The notes beneath the pieces were generated by a model. That model ran no database searches. It was not told where the DNA came from and saw only the letters and a program-made list of their open reading frames with translations. This document shows positions 1-9,118 of a stretch of 64,000 bases of DNA, piece by piece. The stretch covers positions 310,001 through 374,000 of the forward strand of contig CAWGQC010000003.1 of assembly GCA_963824645.1 (NCBI GenBank), in the 5' to 3' direction. Source of the DNA: Bog-756 sp963824645. Its GTDB lineage: Bacteria > Actinomycetota > Acidimicrobiia > Acidimicrobiales > RAAP-2. Made by a program: the position numbers and the translations under genes. The stretch's first letter is position 1; each line of letters opens with the position of its first letter.

Positions 1-246
1 ACGTCGGCGCCGACACTGACGGTCACGATGTCCAAGGGAAAAACCTCAGTCGAGGCGGCCAACAGTATTTCCGTGACCCCGGCCGTGTACAACAACTCGG
101 TGCTCACCCCGCCCGCCATAGGGGGTGGATTCACCGTCCCTAGCGGCATCAGCGGCAAACAGCTCGTGACCGTGGCTTATCATGCTGACCTGCTCTCGTT
201 CGCACTAACCAACTCGGCCACCTCACACCTCGCCGTCCAAAAATAG
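1..246 (+). CDS. C-terminal fragment of an unidentified, probably exported protein
   Basis: The reading frame is open from the first base of the window to a TAG stop at 244-246, so only the last 81 residues are visible. The fragment is rich in Thr, Ser, Val and Ala with alternating hydrophobic residues, as in extracellular beta-sandwich domains, and has no cysteine or recognisable catalytic motif. An internal ATG at 28 could be read as a start, but the frame continues upstream without a stop, so I treat it as partial. I do not recognise the family. The surface-protein flavour fits other secreted proteins in this window, but that is inference. Confidence 0.5.
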   Translation, partial: TSAPTLTVTMSKGKTSVEAANSISVTPAVYNNSVLTPPAIGGGFTVPSGISGKQLVTVAYHADLLSFALTNSATSHLAVQK

Positions 247-842
247 CCCACGGCGATCCACGGCCGTTAAGGGGAACCTCTGTCGCCGTGTTCGGTGGCG
301 GTCGGCGCATAGGGCGAGTGTCCGTCGGCCGGTAAGGGTGTCGACGCATCGCCCGTGTTGCGGATGGGCGACATCGCCTCCCTCGTGCCGGAGACGTGCA
401 CCCTGACCAGATCGTCTGCCATTGAGGTGGGCAACCGTTTCCGACGTCCCATTGGTGAGGGAGCAGTCCGCCGAGCCGATCCCTTCATTCAATGCGGTCG
501 GCATCGGGGGAGATGGATCAGATCAATCTTCGGGCCCGATTCCTGAGATAGTGGGCAACGTTTCAGCCTGTCACTGTTGTTTGGTGTAGCGACTGATCGA
601 ACTGATCGAATACAGCAGTGGCTCAGGCTACCTGACATTCTCACGATCAGACCCGAGTTCACGCTCTCGTCGAAGGCCTCGCCGAACTCTTGTCTCGGTC
701 ATTGACAATGGATGAAGACTACGGTTCACTACCTTCAGTCAAACGGCGAGCGCCGTGCCTCTCTTTGTAAAGGTGCCGGTAGACAGAGTGATTTACTTTA
801 AGTGGCGGGATTGCGTGGACTCGTCCCGTCAGCACCGGTGAT
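247..842. other. Non-coding stretch, no supported gene
   Basis: I see no gene here: the short ORFs on both strands have no recognisable content. The nonamer actgatcga is repeated in tandem at 592-609. A TTGACA-like hexamer lies at 702-707, but no convincing -10 element follows at the usual distance. The stretch probably carries the promoter of the APC permease starting at 843. Confidence 0.3.
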
Positions 843-2561
843 GTGTCCTCTGTTCCCGAGTCGACCCGCTCCGGGTCCTCATCGTCGCATGACAGTTCGG
901 ATGGACAATCCGACGGATCCCCTCACCGGGCGCAGAACGGTCCGCGACGGTCCCTGGGACAAAGGGCTCTTGTCTTTGTTTCGGTGGGCGCTGTTATCGG
1001 GTCGGGGTGGCTCTTCTCGTCGTTCGACGCCGCCCAGATCGGTGGGGGCGGAGGTGCCGTCACCGCCTGGATCCTGGGCGTATCGCTCGTGGTGGTGTTG
1101 GCGTTTGTCCACGCCGAACTCGGAACCATGTTCCCGGTCGATGGTGGCACTGCGCGGTTTCCCCTCTACGCCTTCGGGCGGGTCACCGGGTTCTTTTCGG
1201 GGTGGTTCGCCTGGATCAGCGCTGTCTGCGTGCCGGCGATCGAAACGGAAGCTGCGCTTCGCTACGTAGGAAACTACGTTCCTTCGCTGATCTCACAGTC
1301 TCCGGGCGTGGTAAGGCTCACACCGCTCGGTGAGCTAGTGGCCGCGTTCGTACTCCTCGGGTTCACGGCGCTGAACGCGGCGGGCATGCGATGGTTCCGG
1401 GAGACCAACACCTTCGTCGTCTGGTGGAAGATCGCTATCCCACTGATTGTAGCGATTGCCTTCATCGTCCACGGGTTCGACCGGCACAACTTCGCCGTCG
1501 GTGGGCTCTTCCCTTCGGGGGCCCACGGCGTGTTGGCGGCCATCAGCACCGGAGGCGTCGTCTTCGCCCTGCTGGGGTTCGAGCAAGCCGTGGAGTTGGG
1601 TGGCGAGACAAAAAATCCTCAACGGAGCGTTCCCTGGGCCGTCATCGGCTCGGTTGTCATAGCCGGCGCCATCTACCTGATCGTGCAAATCGCCTTTATC
1701 GGTGCCATTCCCCACGGCGACCTGACCAGGGGCTGGCACGAGGTTCACTTCCGAGGCGATTTCGGCCCCTTGGCCGGACTGGCCGGGGTTGTCGGCCTAA
1801 CAGTTATCGCTTACCTGATCTACGCCGACGCCGTCATTTCACCGGCCGGCTCAGGCATGACCTTCTCCGCCACCGCCTCCCGGCTTCCCTTTGCCCTCGC
1901 ACGCGAAGGTTACCTACCTGCCTGGCTTGGGACCCTCAATCGGCGCGGCGTGCCCTTTCGAAGCCTGAGTCTCTGTTTTGTGACCCAGCTGCTCGTCATC
2001 ATCCTGCTTCCGGACTGGGGCGGTCTGCTGTCGTTCATCACCGCCGCCACGGTGCTCGTATACGCCACCGCTCCGCTCGCTCTCGGGGTGCTTCGCCAGT
2101 CGGCTCCGGACCTTCCCCGTCCCTACCGTCTGCGCCTGGCCTGGCTCACCGCGCCGACAGCTTTCATCATCGCCAACCTCCTCTTGATATGGGTCGGATG
2201 GGGGACCGTCTCCCGTCTCTTCATGGTGGTCGCTTTCGGTGCCCTCATCGTGGGCGTACTGGCGCTGGTGCGGCCCGCGTCTCGACACACCGGATTCGAA
2301 TGGTTGGCGGCTTCATGGATCGTGCCGTATGTGGGGGCGATGTCCGTGGTGAGCTACCTCTCCCCGTATGGAGGCGGACGGGCCTCCCTATCGGACTGGG
2401 GATGCGCAGTCGCAGTGGGGGTCGTCAGTCTGGCTATTTATTTCATAGCCCTGCACCTCGGCGCTGTGGCTGATCGCCGGTTGGCTGACCTCGACAGACC
2501 CATCTCTCGGTGGTACTGCTTAGACATGCCGATGGAGGACCCCGAGGGCGGAGAGGTCTGA
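843..2561 (+). CDS. APC superfamily amino acid permease
   Basis: A 572-residue polytopic membrane protein, likely a proton-coupled amino acid or amine importer of the APC superfamily. After a Ser-rich hydrophilic N-terminal tail of about 40 residues, the first membrane helix carries the family signature GAVIGSGW (residues 49-56), where the unwound helix binds the substrate amino/carboxyl groups. The rest reads as roughly 12 hydrophobic segments, including FALLGFEQAVELGGETKNPQR, matching the conserved cytosolic loop of the family (about 240-260). The start is a GTG with no strong Shine-Dalgarno; an ATG two bases upstream is in another frame. It stands alone, followed by a hairpin terminator. 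Substrate cannot be read from sequence. Confidence 0.85.
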   Translation: MSSVPESTRSGSSSSHDSSDGQSDGSPHRAQNGPRRSLGQRALVFVSVGAVIGSGWLFSSFDAAQIGGGGGAVTAWILGVSLVVVLAFVHAELGTMFPVDGGTARFPLYAFGRVTGFFSGWFAWISAVCVPAIETEAALRYVGNYVPSLISQSPGVVRLTPLGELVAAFVLLGFTALNAAGMRWFRETNTFVVWWKIAIPLIVAIAFIVHGFDRHNFAVGGLFPSGAHGVLAAISTGGVVFALLGFEQAVELGGETKNPQRSVPWAVIGSVVIAGAIYLIVQIAFIGAIPHGDLTRGWHEVHFRGDFGPLAGLAGVVGLTVIAYLIYADAVISPAGSGMTFSATASRLPFALAREGYLPAWLGTLNRRGVPFRSLSLCFVTQLLVIILLPDWGGLLSFITAATVLVYATAPLALGVLRQSAPDLPRPYRLRLAWLTAPTAFIIANLLLIWVGWGTVSRLFMVVAFGALIVGVLALVRPASRHTGFEWLAASWIVPYVGAMSVVSYLSPYGGGRASLSDWGCAVAVGVVSLAIYFIALHLGAVADRRLADLDRPISRWYCLDMPMEDPEGGEV

Positions 2562-2582
2562 CACCGACTTGGTCCGCGGGAC

Positions 2583-2615
2583 CGATCTCGCTCATGCGGC
2601 TGTTGGGCGAGATCG
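2583..2615 (+). terminator. Hairpin terminator after the APC permease
   Basis: Perfect 9-bp inverted repeat: cgatctcgc at 2583-2591 pairs with gcgagatcg at 2607-2615 across a 15-base loop, 21 bases after the permease stop. No T-run follows. Confidence 0.5.
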
Positions 2616-2672
2616 AGTGTGGTCCAGCCGCCGTGGGCCGGCACTCCATTACCCGGCGGTTAGGATTTTTCG

Positions 2673-3099
2673 GTGATTCTGTGGCTCAACGGAGCATGCA
2701 ACGAACCTGGCCGGAATCGAGTTCGGGGACTTCCAGGACTTACCCCCGTGGCGCTCGGTGGTTCCCACGATCGCCTCGGTGCTCTCGGACTTCACAGGCG
2801 ATGACTTGCTCATTGTGCAGACCGTGCTGGTCCAGGACTATTGGAAAGAGTTAGAAGCGAGGTTCGCAGAGCGGCAAGACAAAGTGGTCCACGTTCTACT
2901 GGACGCATCGGCAAAGATGTTGGAAGCAGGGATCAGGGAGGATTCGATCGAAGCAACTGCGGAGACATGGCGCCTCGAGCATGTCCGGTCCTACCAATCG
3001 GCAAGAGGTTGGCTGTTGGCCAGCGCAGATCTGGTTGTTCCCACTGACATTCTGAGCGTGGCCGACGTCGTCCCGTATATCCTCGATCGCCTGGGCTAG
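2673..3099 (+). pseudogene. Decayed TmrB-like P-loop kinase (internal deletion plus frame change)
   Basis: The frame from GTG 2673 begins VILWLNGACNEPG, which matches the N-terminus of TmrB-like AAA/P-loop proteins (normally WLNGxFGxGKTT). The rest of the family continues in another frame: GIEFGDFQDLPPWRSVVPT at about 2713-2769, then a TLVQDYW-like segment and a family-typical C-terminus ending at 3099. The true Walker A lysine/threonine and some 40 residues after it are missing, and the two halves are out of frame. A protein from GTG 2758 (113 residues) could still be made but would lack the nucleotide site. The deletion plus frame change suggests genuine decay, not a one-base sequencing error. 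Confidence 0.7.
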
Positions 3100-3235
3100 T
3101 GGTCCATCGCTAGAGACCCGGTGGCGGCCGACACCAGCCGTAGCGGCGTGGGCCGGAGCTGAATAGCGAGCCCGGCCTGGGCGTGCGGAGGTTTGAGCAA
3201 TTACGCTCTGTACGCTTGGGTACGGCAGAGGGGAG

Positions 3236-5452
3236 GTGGCCAGATTGGCCCAGGAGGCAGTGACGGAAGGCCAGTTCTCGCCCCGCATAGTGGACAGCCT
3301 GATCGATGCTGTGCTCATCCTGGAGGATCAGGGGCGACTCCTGTATGCCAATCCCGCCGTCGAACGGCTCCTGGGGTGGAGTGTGGCCTCACTGTTCGGC
3401 GCTCCTCTCACCGATCTTCTGCCCGAGCGACTACGCACGGAATCGGCGTCCATGTTCATGGACTGGATGGCTATGGACCCGCCATCGCGCAGTCCCGCTC
3501 CCCTCAGGATGACCATGCTCCGCGTCGACGGCTCCGAAATCCCGGTCGACGTCGGGGTCTTCCTGGTGGCCCCGGAACAGGGACCTCGCCTGGTCATCGC
3601 CGCCCTGTGGGATGCAACTGGGCGAATCGACATCGACCGTTACCAACGGGTGGCTGATGATCTGCTTGCCTTTCTGGCCAGGGCATCAGGCAGCACCGAG
3701 GAGATCGTTCCCCAGCTGCTCGCCATTCTGGCCACGAGTCTCGAATTCAGCTTTGCCACCGCCTGGCGCTGGGACCCCGAGTCGGAGTTACTTCACTGCG
3801 ACCATCTATGGCAGGCCGGCGATTCTGAATTCAGCGCCATGCTCGCAGCCTCCACCGGTATGACCGTTCGCCCCGGTGAGGGACTTGCCGGTCTGGTCGT
3901 CAGCTCTAATGAACCCATCTGGTGGGATGAGCTAACCGACACTCCGCACCTGAGACGACACGACGCCATTGTCACCGATGGTCTGAAAGGCGGATTCATT
4001 TTCCCGATCCGTACCAGGGACCGTCTGATCGGGGTGATCGAACTCTTCACCAAGGTCAGACGACAGCCTGACACGGCACTCTTCGACGCTGTGGCCATCG
4101 TGTGTGCCCGGTTGGGCGAGTTCATCGAGCGGCTCGACCTCGAGTCCGAAAGATCCAACCTGCTCGCCGAGCTCGGGCGATCGAAAGCCCAACAGGATTT
4201 CCTGTTGCGGGCCAACAGAGCTCTCGTCGAAGCAAACGGCTTCGAAGACACGGTTCTCAAACTGGCCGAGGTTGCCGTGCCAACCCTCGGAGACATCTGT
4301 CTCATCGATGTCCTGGATGCAAACGGCGGTCTTATTCGTCTAGCCGCTCGGCATGCCGATCCGGCACGACAAACCCTCACTAACAAACTGGCTGACCACG
4401 CTCCCGACATGGCCGGTACCCATCCCGCCGCTCTTGCCGTTCGCACGCGCAAGTCGCAATGGTCGATGGATATGGATGAGGACTTCATGAGGACGACGAC
4501 CACAGGGGACCGTCACTACGAGCTCACTCAGCTCTTGGGGTTCGAGTCCTACGTGTCGGTTCCGCTGCTGACGGAGAACGAGGCGATCGGGGCTCTGACT
4601 CTGGTAACGGCGGGATCGGGACGACCACTGGGTACGGACGAATTGGTCCTGGCCGAAGATCTTGCCGGCCAAGTGGCCACAGTCATCGAACGAGCCCGGG
4701 TCTTCGATGAGCAGTCCACCATCGCCCGACGATTGCAGAACAGTCTCCTTCCCACGAGCATCGATCAGGTTTCCGGCATTTCCGTCGCTGCCCGCTACGT
4801 CACCAGTGATCGGGGAGCGGAGGTCGGTGGCGATTTCTACGACGTAGTTCCTCTGACCGATGGCAACGTGGCACTGGCCATAGGCGATGTGGAGGGCCAC
4901 GATATGACCGCGGCCATGGTGATGGGGCAGCTACGCAGCGCGATGCGCGCCTATCTCATGCTCACCCACGACCCGGCGGAAATCCTCTCGCTTCTCGACA
5001 CCTTCGCGGTCGGCCAATCGGCCCGATTGGCCACCGTTGCCCTGGCCGTGCTCAACACCACAACCGGCCACATCGATGTGGCCTCAGCGGGCCACCCACC
5101 GCCGGTCCTGTTCGACGGCCGGAACCCGGCAGCACCCCTGGTCATTCGGCCGGGTACCCCGGTCGGAATCGGGGAAGGCAAGTATGTCTTGGAGAGGCGA
5201 GACATCCTCCCCGGGGCCAGCCTGGTGTTCTACACCGATGGCCTGATAGATGAGTGCCGACCGGGGGCTGAAGAACTCATGTGCAGGTTGGCCCGATCAG
5301 TCGAGAGTTGTGCAGCCCGAGGATGCGAAGCGCTGACCGATGACATCCTGATGACGCTCACCGGCTCTCTGCCCACAGCCGACGATATCGCCCTGTTGGC
5401 CGTTCGCTGGCCGGGTCGGGAGGAAAGCCCGGCGTCCATGGAGGCCTCTTGA
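3236..5452 (+). CDS. PAS-GAF-GAF sensor with SpoIIE/RsbU-type PP2C phosphatase
   Basis: A 738-residue cytosolic sensor phosphatase that should dephosphorylate a STAS anti-sigma-factor antagonist. Order: PAS domain (about 20-130, LIDAVLILEDQGRLLYAN), two GAF domains (about 145-300 and 325-495), and a C-terminal PP2C/SpoIIE domain (about 505-730). The PP2C metal-binding motifs are visible: GGDFYD, GDVEGHD, FYTDGL and ADDIALLAVR. The GTG at 3236 directly abuts a GGGGAGG sequence. An in-frame TTG at 3245 sits at a better distance from it and may be the true start, with no domain lost. It opens a cluster with STAS (5895, 8105) and RsbW-like (8425) genes. The ligands of PAS and GAF are unknown. Confidence 0.88.
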   Translation: MARLAQEAVTEGQFSPRIVDSLIDAVLILEDQGRLLYANPAVERLLGWSVASLFGAPLTDLLPERLRTESASMFMDWMAMDPPSRSPAPLRMTMLRVDGSEIPVDVGVFLVAPEQGPRLVIAALWDATGRIDIDRYQRVADDLLAFLARASGSTEEIVPQLLAILATSLEFSFATAWRWDPESELLHCDHLWQAGDSEFSAMLAASTGMTVRPGEGLAGLVVSSNEPIWWDELTDTPHLRRHDAIVTDGLKGGFIFPIRTRDRLIGVIELFTKVRRQPDTALFDAVAIVCARLGEFIERLDLESERSNLLAELGRSKAQQDFLLRANRALVEANGFEDTVLKLAEVAVPTLGDICLIDVLDANGGLIRLAARHADPARQTLTNKLADHAPDMAGTHPAALAVRTRKSQWSMDMDEDFMRTTTTGDRHYELTQLLGFESYVSVPLLTENEAIGALTLVTAGSGRPLGTDELVLAEDLAGQVATVIERARVFDEQSTIARRLQNSLLPTSIDQVSGISVAARYVTSDRGAEVGGDFYDVVPLTDGNVALAIGDVEGHDMTAAMVMGQLRSAMRAYLMLTHDPAEILSLLDTFAVGQSARLATVALAVLNTTTGHIDVASAGHPPPVLFDGRNPAAPLVIRPGTPVGIGEGKYVLERRDILPGASLVFYTDGLIDECRPGAEELMCRLARSVESCAARGCEALTDDILMTLTGSLPTADDIALLAVRWPGREESPASMEAS

Positions 5453-5894
5453 TGTCCCGATGAATACCGGGTCGACGGTGGTTCGGCTTGTAATCGAGGG
5501 ACACAAGGTGCCGACAATCCGGTTACAGCGGAGGTCTCATCCATCGCCTCGTGTCGACAGTTCCCCGCAGGGCCGGGGGATCGTTGGATCGCTCTCGCAC
5601 AATTGGGGAGCTGAGCGCATGCCAACTGGGCACCGCATGCCAATTGGGCACAGAGTGTGGATCACCATCGATACCTTCGGTTGACGAGGAATCGGCCGAT
5701 CTGCGTGCAGCTGGAAGCCTGGTGTCGGCCGGGTTCGCCCCTCGTGGTTCTGGCCACCAGGTGGTGCAGTATCCTTAAAGGAAGGAACTAGGTCGAGCGT
5801 TCGCTAAATCGCCCTGAAAAGCACTTTTGATGTCGCACCGAAGCGCCTGTTGCGATACCACACAGGTGCCGTTCAAAGAGAGAGGGTATTGGTG
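5453..5894. other. Non-coding stretch between phosphatase and STAS genes
   Basis: No supported gene. A short frame at 5551-5778 has no family signal. It contains the 18-bp tandem repeat listed separately. The lower-GC segment from about 5770 to 5890 precedes the STAS gene and probably holds its promoter, but no clear -35/-10 pair can be named. Confidence 0.3.
5617..5652. repeat. Two tandem 18-bp repeats
   Basis: gcatgccaactgggcacc at 5617-5634 is followed at once by gcatgccaattgggcaca at 5635-5652, with two differences. GCATGC is itself palindromic. The position upstream of the STAS gene would allow a regulator-binding role, but nothing else supports it. Confidence 0.5.
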
Positions 5895-6233
5895 ATGGAT
5901 ACGTTCAGCGTTTCTGTGGAAACTGATGACCGTTGCTCGATAGTCTCGGTGACGGGGGAGGTCGACGTGGCCACGGCTCCTGACCTTCGTGACCGGCTGC
6001 AAGAGGTGATCGCCGACAAGCCGCAGATGCTGGTTGTGGACCTTCTCGAGGTTTCCTTCATTGACTCGACGGCGCTGGGAGTCCTCATCGACGCGTGGAA
6101 ACAATCCGAGTCCATAGGTGCCGCCATGCGGATCGTGGTCTCGGAGCCCAGGATCCTCAAGGTGTTCACCATTACCGGTCTTACTGATATTTTCACCATC
6201 CGGGCTTCCCGCCAGGAGGCCATCGCCGGATGA
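5895..6233 (+). CDS. STAS-domain anti-sigma factor antagonist
   Basis: A 112-residue single-domain protein of the SpoIIAA/RsbV family. In this family the unphosphorylated form binds the RsbW-type kinase and frees its partner, and a SpoIIE-type phosphatase reactivates it. The hallmark EVDVATAP segment (about 22-29) and phospho-site region SFIDSTALGVL (about 56-66, with Ser in D-S-T) are present. I chose ATG 5895 (preceded by GTG 5892 and a GAGAGGG about 6 bases upstream) because the STAS fold begins right there; the frame extends upstream to 5850 without family support. It lies between two PP2C phosphatase genes, its likely enzymes. Confidence 0.85.
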   Translation: MDTFSVSVETDDRCSIVSVTGEVDVATAPDLRDRLQEVIADKPQMLVVDLLEVSFIDSTALGVLIDAWKQSESIGAAMRIVVSEPRILKVFTITGLTDIFTIRASRQEAIAG

Positions 6234-6470
6234 GCCTGACCCGGCCGGCGAAATGAGCAACGGCGGGCACCAGCCGCAAAGCAGCTATGACTCTGTTCAC
6301 AGTTATACGGATTGCGGCCCGGCCCGGGTTCTGTAAGCGCAATCGGGCAGAAGGACTGACGGCCTTCCGGCTCCCCCGAACGACCGCATGTACCGTACCC
6401 CTATGGCTCTCGGGATCCCTATGGCTGGCTGCGCCCAAACCGTCGACGGGCAGAATCGAGAGTTAAACGG

Positions 6471-8117
6471 GTGACCGAACCGGAGGCGGATGAAGGGCGC
6501 GGCGATGGTTCGATCGGCGATGACCGAACGGACGAAGGCGCCAAGCGCCCCTGGCGCCCCGGCGCCATCACGGTGATAGTACTGGCGCTCGGGCTGATCA
6601 TCACCGCGTCGCTGGCGTCGGTGACAGCCGCCGTCAACAGTCGCAATGAAGACCATCTCCTCCTGGAGCAGGTGCGCCAAGCTGGCACGGTGCTCACCGG
6701 AGCCCTTCCCGATATCGAGACACCGCTTGCTTCGGGTACGGCCATCGCCGGGGTGACAGATGGGCAGAGCGCCCCGTTCGAGCACTTCATGTCGGGCTAT
6801 GTGGGAACGGGAGGCCCCTTCGTATATGCGGCGCTGTGCGGCAGTAGCCAGGGTACGCCGACGGTCCTCGCCTCTGTCGGGACCGAGAGTGCGGAGGCGG
6901 CGGCTCAGGGACCGGCCCTCTGCACCTTCGTCTCCGGCGTCGGAACCGGGCCTGGACTGTCGGTCAAAGGCATCGTCGATGGCGGAACTCGGCTCGCCTA
7001 CGAATACGTGCTTCCGGGCGCTGGAACCCCGATGGGTGTCTACGCCGAAACCCAGTTGGCGCCCCATCGACGCGCCGTGAACCCGAAGTCGTCGGCCTTC
7101 TCCAATTTGGATTTCGCCCTCTATCTTGGGCGTGGCCAGCAGGGGCGCAATCTGGTGGAAACCACGACCACCCAGCTACCGATTGCCGACCCGAAGGCCA
7201 TCACGGTGGTTCCCTTCGCCAACACCGACCTGACCCTGGTGGGAACAGCAACCCAGCCCCTCGGTGGCTCGCTCTCCCGAGACCTGACCTTCTTCGTCAT
7301 CCTGTTCGGCGTGGTGCTGACAATCGGCGCGGTACTGATGACCGAACGATTGGTCCGTCGTCGTCGGTCGGCCGAAGAACTGGCCGAAGAGAACCGCCAG
7401 CTTTACGGCGAACAGCAGAGCTTGTCCTCCGCCCTGCAACGGGCACTTTTGCCCAAGGTCATGCCCGACATCCCCGGCCTCGAGATTGCCTCCCGCTACG
7501 AAGCCGGCTTGGAGGCAATGGACATAGGCGGTGACTGGTTCGACCTGATCAAATGCCGGGACGGCGGCTTCATCTTCGTCGTAGGCGATGTGTCCGGCCG
7601 GGGCGTGCAGGCTGCCGTGGTCATGGCCTCCCTTCATTATGCAATCCGTGCCTACGCCGCCGAAGGCGACTCTGCCGGGGCCATCCTGACCAAGCTCTGT
7701 GCGCTCCTGGACGTAAGCCGGGACGGGCACTTCGCCACAGTCCTCTGTGGCCATGTGGACGGCGAGAGGCGTGAGCTAACATTGGCTAGTGCCGGACACT
7801 TTCCGCCTGTCCTGGTGAGCAAGGGGAAGGGCAGCTTCGTGAATATGGTCACCGGGCCACCGATCGGCACAGTGCAAGGGGCAGACTACGAAGCCACCAC
7901 CAGTGCCCTTCCGCCCGAATGGACTCTGGTGGCCTTCACTGACGGACTGGTCGAGCGCAGGGGTCGGGTTATCGACTCCGGGTTGGACCAGCTTCGGGAA
8001 GCGGCCAGCACTGACGGCCAACCCCTGGCCCAGCTACTCTCCGATGTGGTCTCGAAGCTGACACCCCAGGGCTCCGATGACGACATAGCCATCCTGGGGC
8101 TCCGATGGACGAAGTAG
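6471..8117 (+). CDS. Membrane-bound sensor phosphatase (extracytoplasmic domain + SpoIIE PP2C)
   Basis: A 548-residue receptor phosphatase. A short basic cytosolic tail leads to membrane helix 1 (about 34-56), an extracytoplasmic domain of some 200 residues (about 60-262), membrane helix 2 (about 268-290), a short coiled linker, and a SpoIIE/RsbU PP2C domain (about 315-545). The metal-binding motifs are IGGDWFDL, VGDVSGRG, AFTDGLVE and DDDIAILGL. The outer domain is CHASE-like in position and style, but I cannot assign its family firmly; it has two cysteines (in CGSS and ALCTF) that could form a disulphide. The start is GTG. It overlaps the next STAS gene by 13 bases, which implies translational coupling and identifies that STAS protein as its probable substrate. 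Confidence 0.85.
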   Translation: MTEPEADEGRGDGSIGDDRTDEGAKRPWRPGAITVIVLALGLIITASLASVTAAVNSRNEDHLLLEQVRQAGTVLTGALPDIETPLASGTAIAGVTDGQSAPFEHFMSGYVGTGGPFVYAALCGSSQGTPTVLASVGTESAEAAAQGPALCTFVSGVGTGPGLSVKGIVDGGTRLAYEYVLPGAGTPMGVYAETQLAPHRRAVNPKSSAFSNLDFALYLGRGQQGRNLVETTTTQLPIADPKAITVVPFANTDLTLVGTATQPLGGSLSRDLTFFVILFGVVLTIGAVLMTERLVRRRRSAEELAEENRQLYGEQQSLSSALQRALLPKVMPDIPGLEIASRYEAGLEAMDIGGDWFDLIKCRDGGFIFVVGDVSGRGVQAAVVMASLHYAIRAYAAEGDSAGAILTKLCALLDVSRDGHFATVLCGHVDGERRELTLASAGHFPPVLVSKGKGSFVNMVTGPPIGTVQGADYEATTSALPPEWTLVAFTDGLVERRGRVIDSGLDQLREAASTDGQPLAQLLSDVVSKLTPQGSDDDIAILGLRWTK

Positions 8118-8428
8118 AAGACGGCCTGGCTGCTTCGGTTTCGTCCGTCCCGAACGGATCTGACGGGGTGACGGTCACCATCACGGGCGAGCTCGACATC
8201 GCCAGTGTGGGACCGGTCGAGGAGGCGATCGAAGAGATCCTCACCGAGGAATGTCGGAGCGTGGTCTTCGAATTGGCCGACCTCACCTTTATGGACAGTT
8301 CGGGCCTGGCCTTGATGGTGCAGGTGTCGAAGAAGGTCGAGAGAGTCGAGATCCTCCACGCCACGCCCATCGTTCGCAGAGTGATCGAGGCCACCGGCCT
8401 CGTAGAGATACTGGGCCTCCAGGCGTGA
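8105..8428 (+). CDS. STAS-domain anti-sigma factor antagonist (second copy)
   Basis: A 107-residue RsbV/SpoIIAA-like protein. The signature GELDIASVGPVEEA (about 28-41) and phosphorylation region LTFMDSSGLALM (about 60-71; D-S-S-G) are intact. ATG 8105 lies inside the 3' end of the membrane phosphatase gene, and its TGA overlaps the GTG of the RsbW-like gene at 8425. The three therefore form one translationally coupled unit: phosphatase, antagonist, kinase. This is the standard partner-switch order, with the phosphatase fused to a transmembrane sensor. Confidence 0.87.
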   Translation: MDEVEDGLAASVSSVPNGSDGVTVTITGELDIASVGPVEEAIEEILTEECRSVVFELADLTFMDSSGLALMVQVSKKVERVEILHATPIVRRVIEATGLVEILGLQA

Positions 8429-9063
8429 TCACCCGACGTTCGTTCGGTCTGGACCCGACGTCGGTGGCCGCCAGCAGGCGGTTCGTGGGCGACGCGCTGA
8501 GGGAGGTTCCCGACGAGATTCGGGAGTCGGCGGAACTGATGATGTCAGAGTTGGCTACCAATGCCGTGGTCCACGCGGCGACGGGCTTTGAGGTCTGCGT
8601 CGAACGCACCGACGCCCTATTCCGCGTCGAAGTGACCGATGTTGGACGGGGCGAGCCGTACTTGCGATCGCCGGGCGTCAGCGAGCCCCATGGCCGAGGC
8701 TTGCAGATTGTCAGACAGCTCTCGGACGACTGGGGGATCGATGAGAATGCCAACCACTCGAGTAAGACCGTGTGGTACGAAGTCCGGCTGAATTCTGCTT
8801 CGTCATCCATGCGTGAGGACGCCGTATCCGATAGTCGTCCCCATAGACAGATCGGCGATCGGTCAGGGCGGGTCGTCGGCCAGCAGGCAGGGACCGCTGA
8901 GCAGCGGACTGATGAGGCCGATGACCGAAGGCCCAGAGCTCATGCGCACCGGCGGGCTCGCTATGCGACGTCAGGCCCGGTGAAATCTCCATCCAATCGG
9001 CGGTGCCGTCGGCCGGGCGAACGATTGGGTGCCCGTAGGAACCAGGGAGTCACCGAGCCGTAG
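8425..9063 (+). CDS. RsbW-like anti-sigma factor serine kinase (HATPase_c)
   Basis: A GHKL ATPase of the RsbW/SpoIIAB type, expected to phosphorylate the STAS antagonists and to hold an unidentified partner, classically a sigma factor. The N-box SELATNAVVHA (about 35-45), the G1 motif VTDVGRGEP and the G2 region PHGRGLQIVRQL (about 88-99) are all visible. GTG 8425 overlaps the stop of the STAS gene. The ATPase fold should end near residue 130 (WYEVRL). The remaining 80 or so residues are Arg/Asp/Gly-rich, without family likeness, and may come from loss of an original stop. No sigma factor gene is nearby. Confidence 0.82.
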   Translation: MITRRSFGLDPTSVAASRRFVGDALREVPDEIRESAELMMSELATNAVVHAATGFEVCVERTDALFRVEVTDVGRGEPYLRSPGVSEPHGRGLQIVRQLSDDWGIDENANHSSKTVWYEVRLNSASSSMREDAVSDSRPHRQIGDRSGRVVGQQAGTAEQRTDEADDRRPRAHAHRRARYATSGPVKSPSNRRCRRPGERLGARRNQGVTEP

Positions 9064-9072
9064 CTGATCAAC

Positions 9073-9090
9073 CCCGGCTGACAGGCCGGG
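9073..9090 (+). terminator. Hairpin terminator after the RsbW-like gene
   Basis: cccggc at 9073-9078 pairs with gccggg at 9085-9090 over a six-base loop, ten bases after the stop. No T-run. Confidence 0.45.
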
Positions 9091-9118
9091 CGATGAACAC
9101 CCATGCGGGCGCGACGAT

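Noticed and set aside
702..730. TTGACA-like promoter upstream of the APC permease
   Set aside because: The spacing to any TATAAT-like hexamer is poor (only TTCACT at 17 bases).
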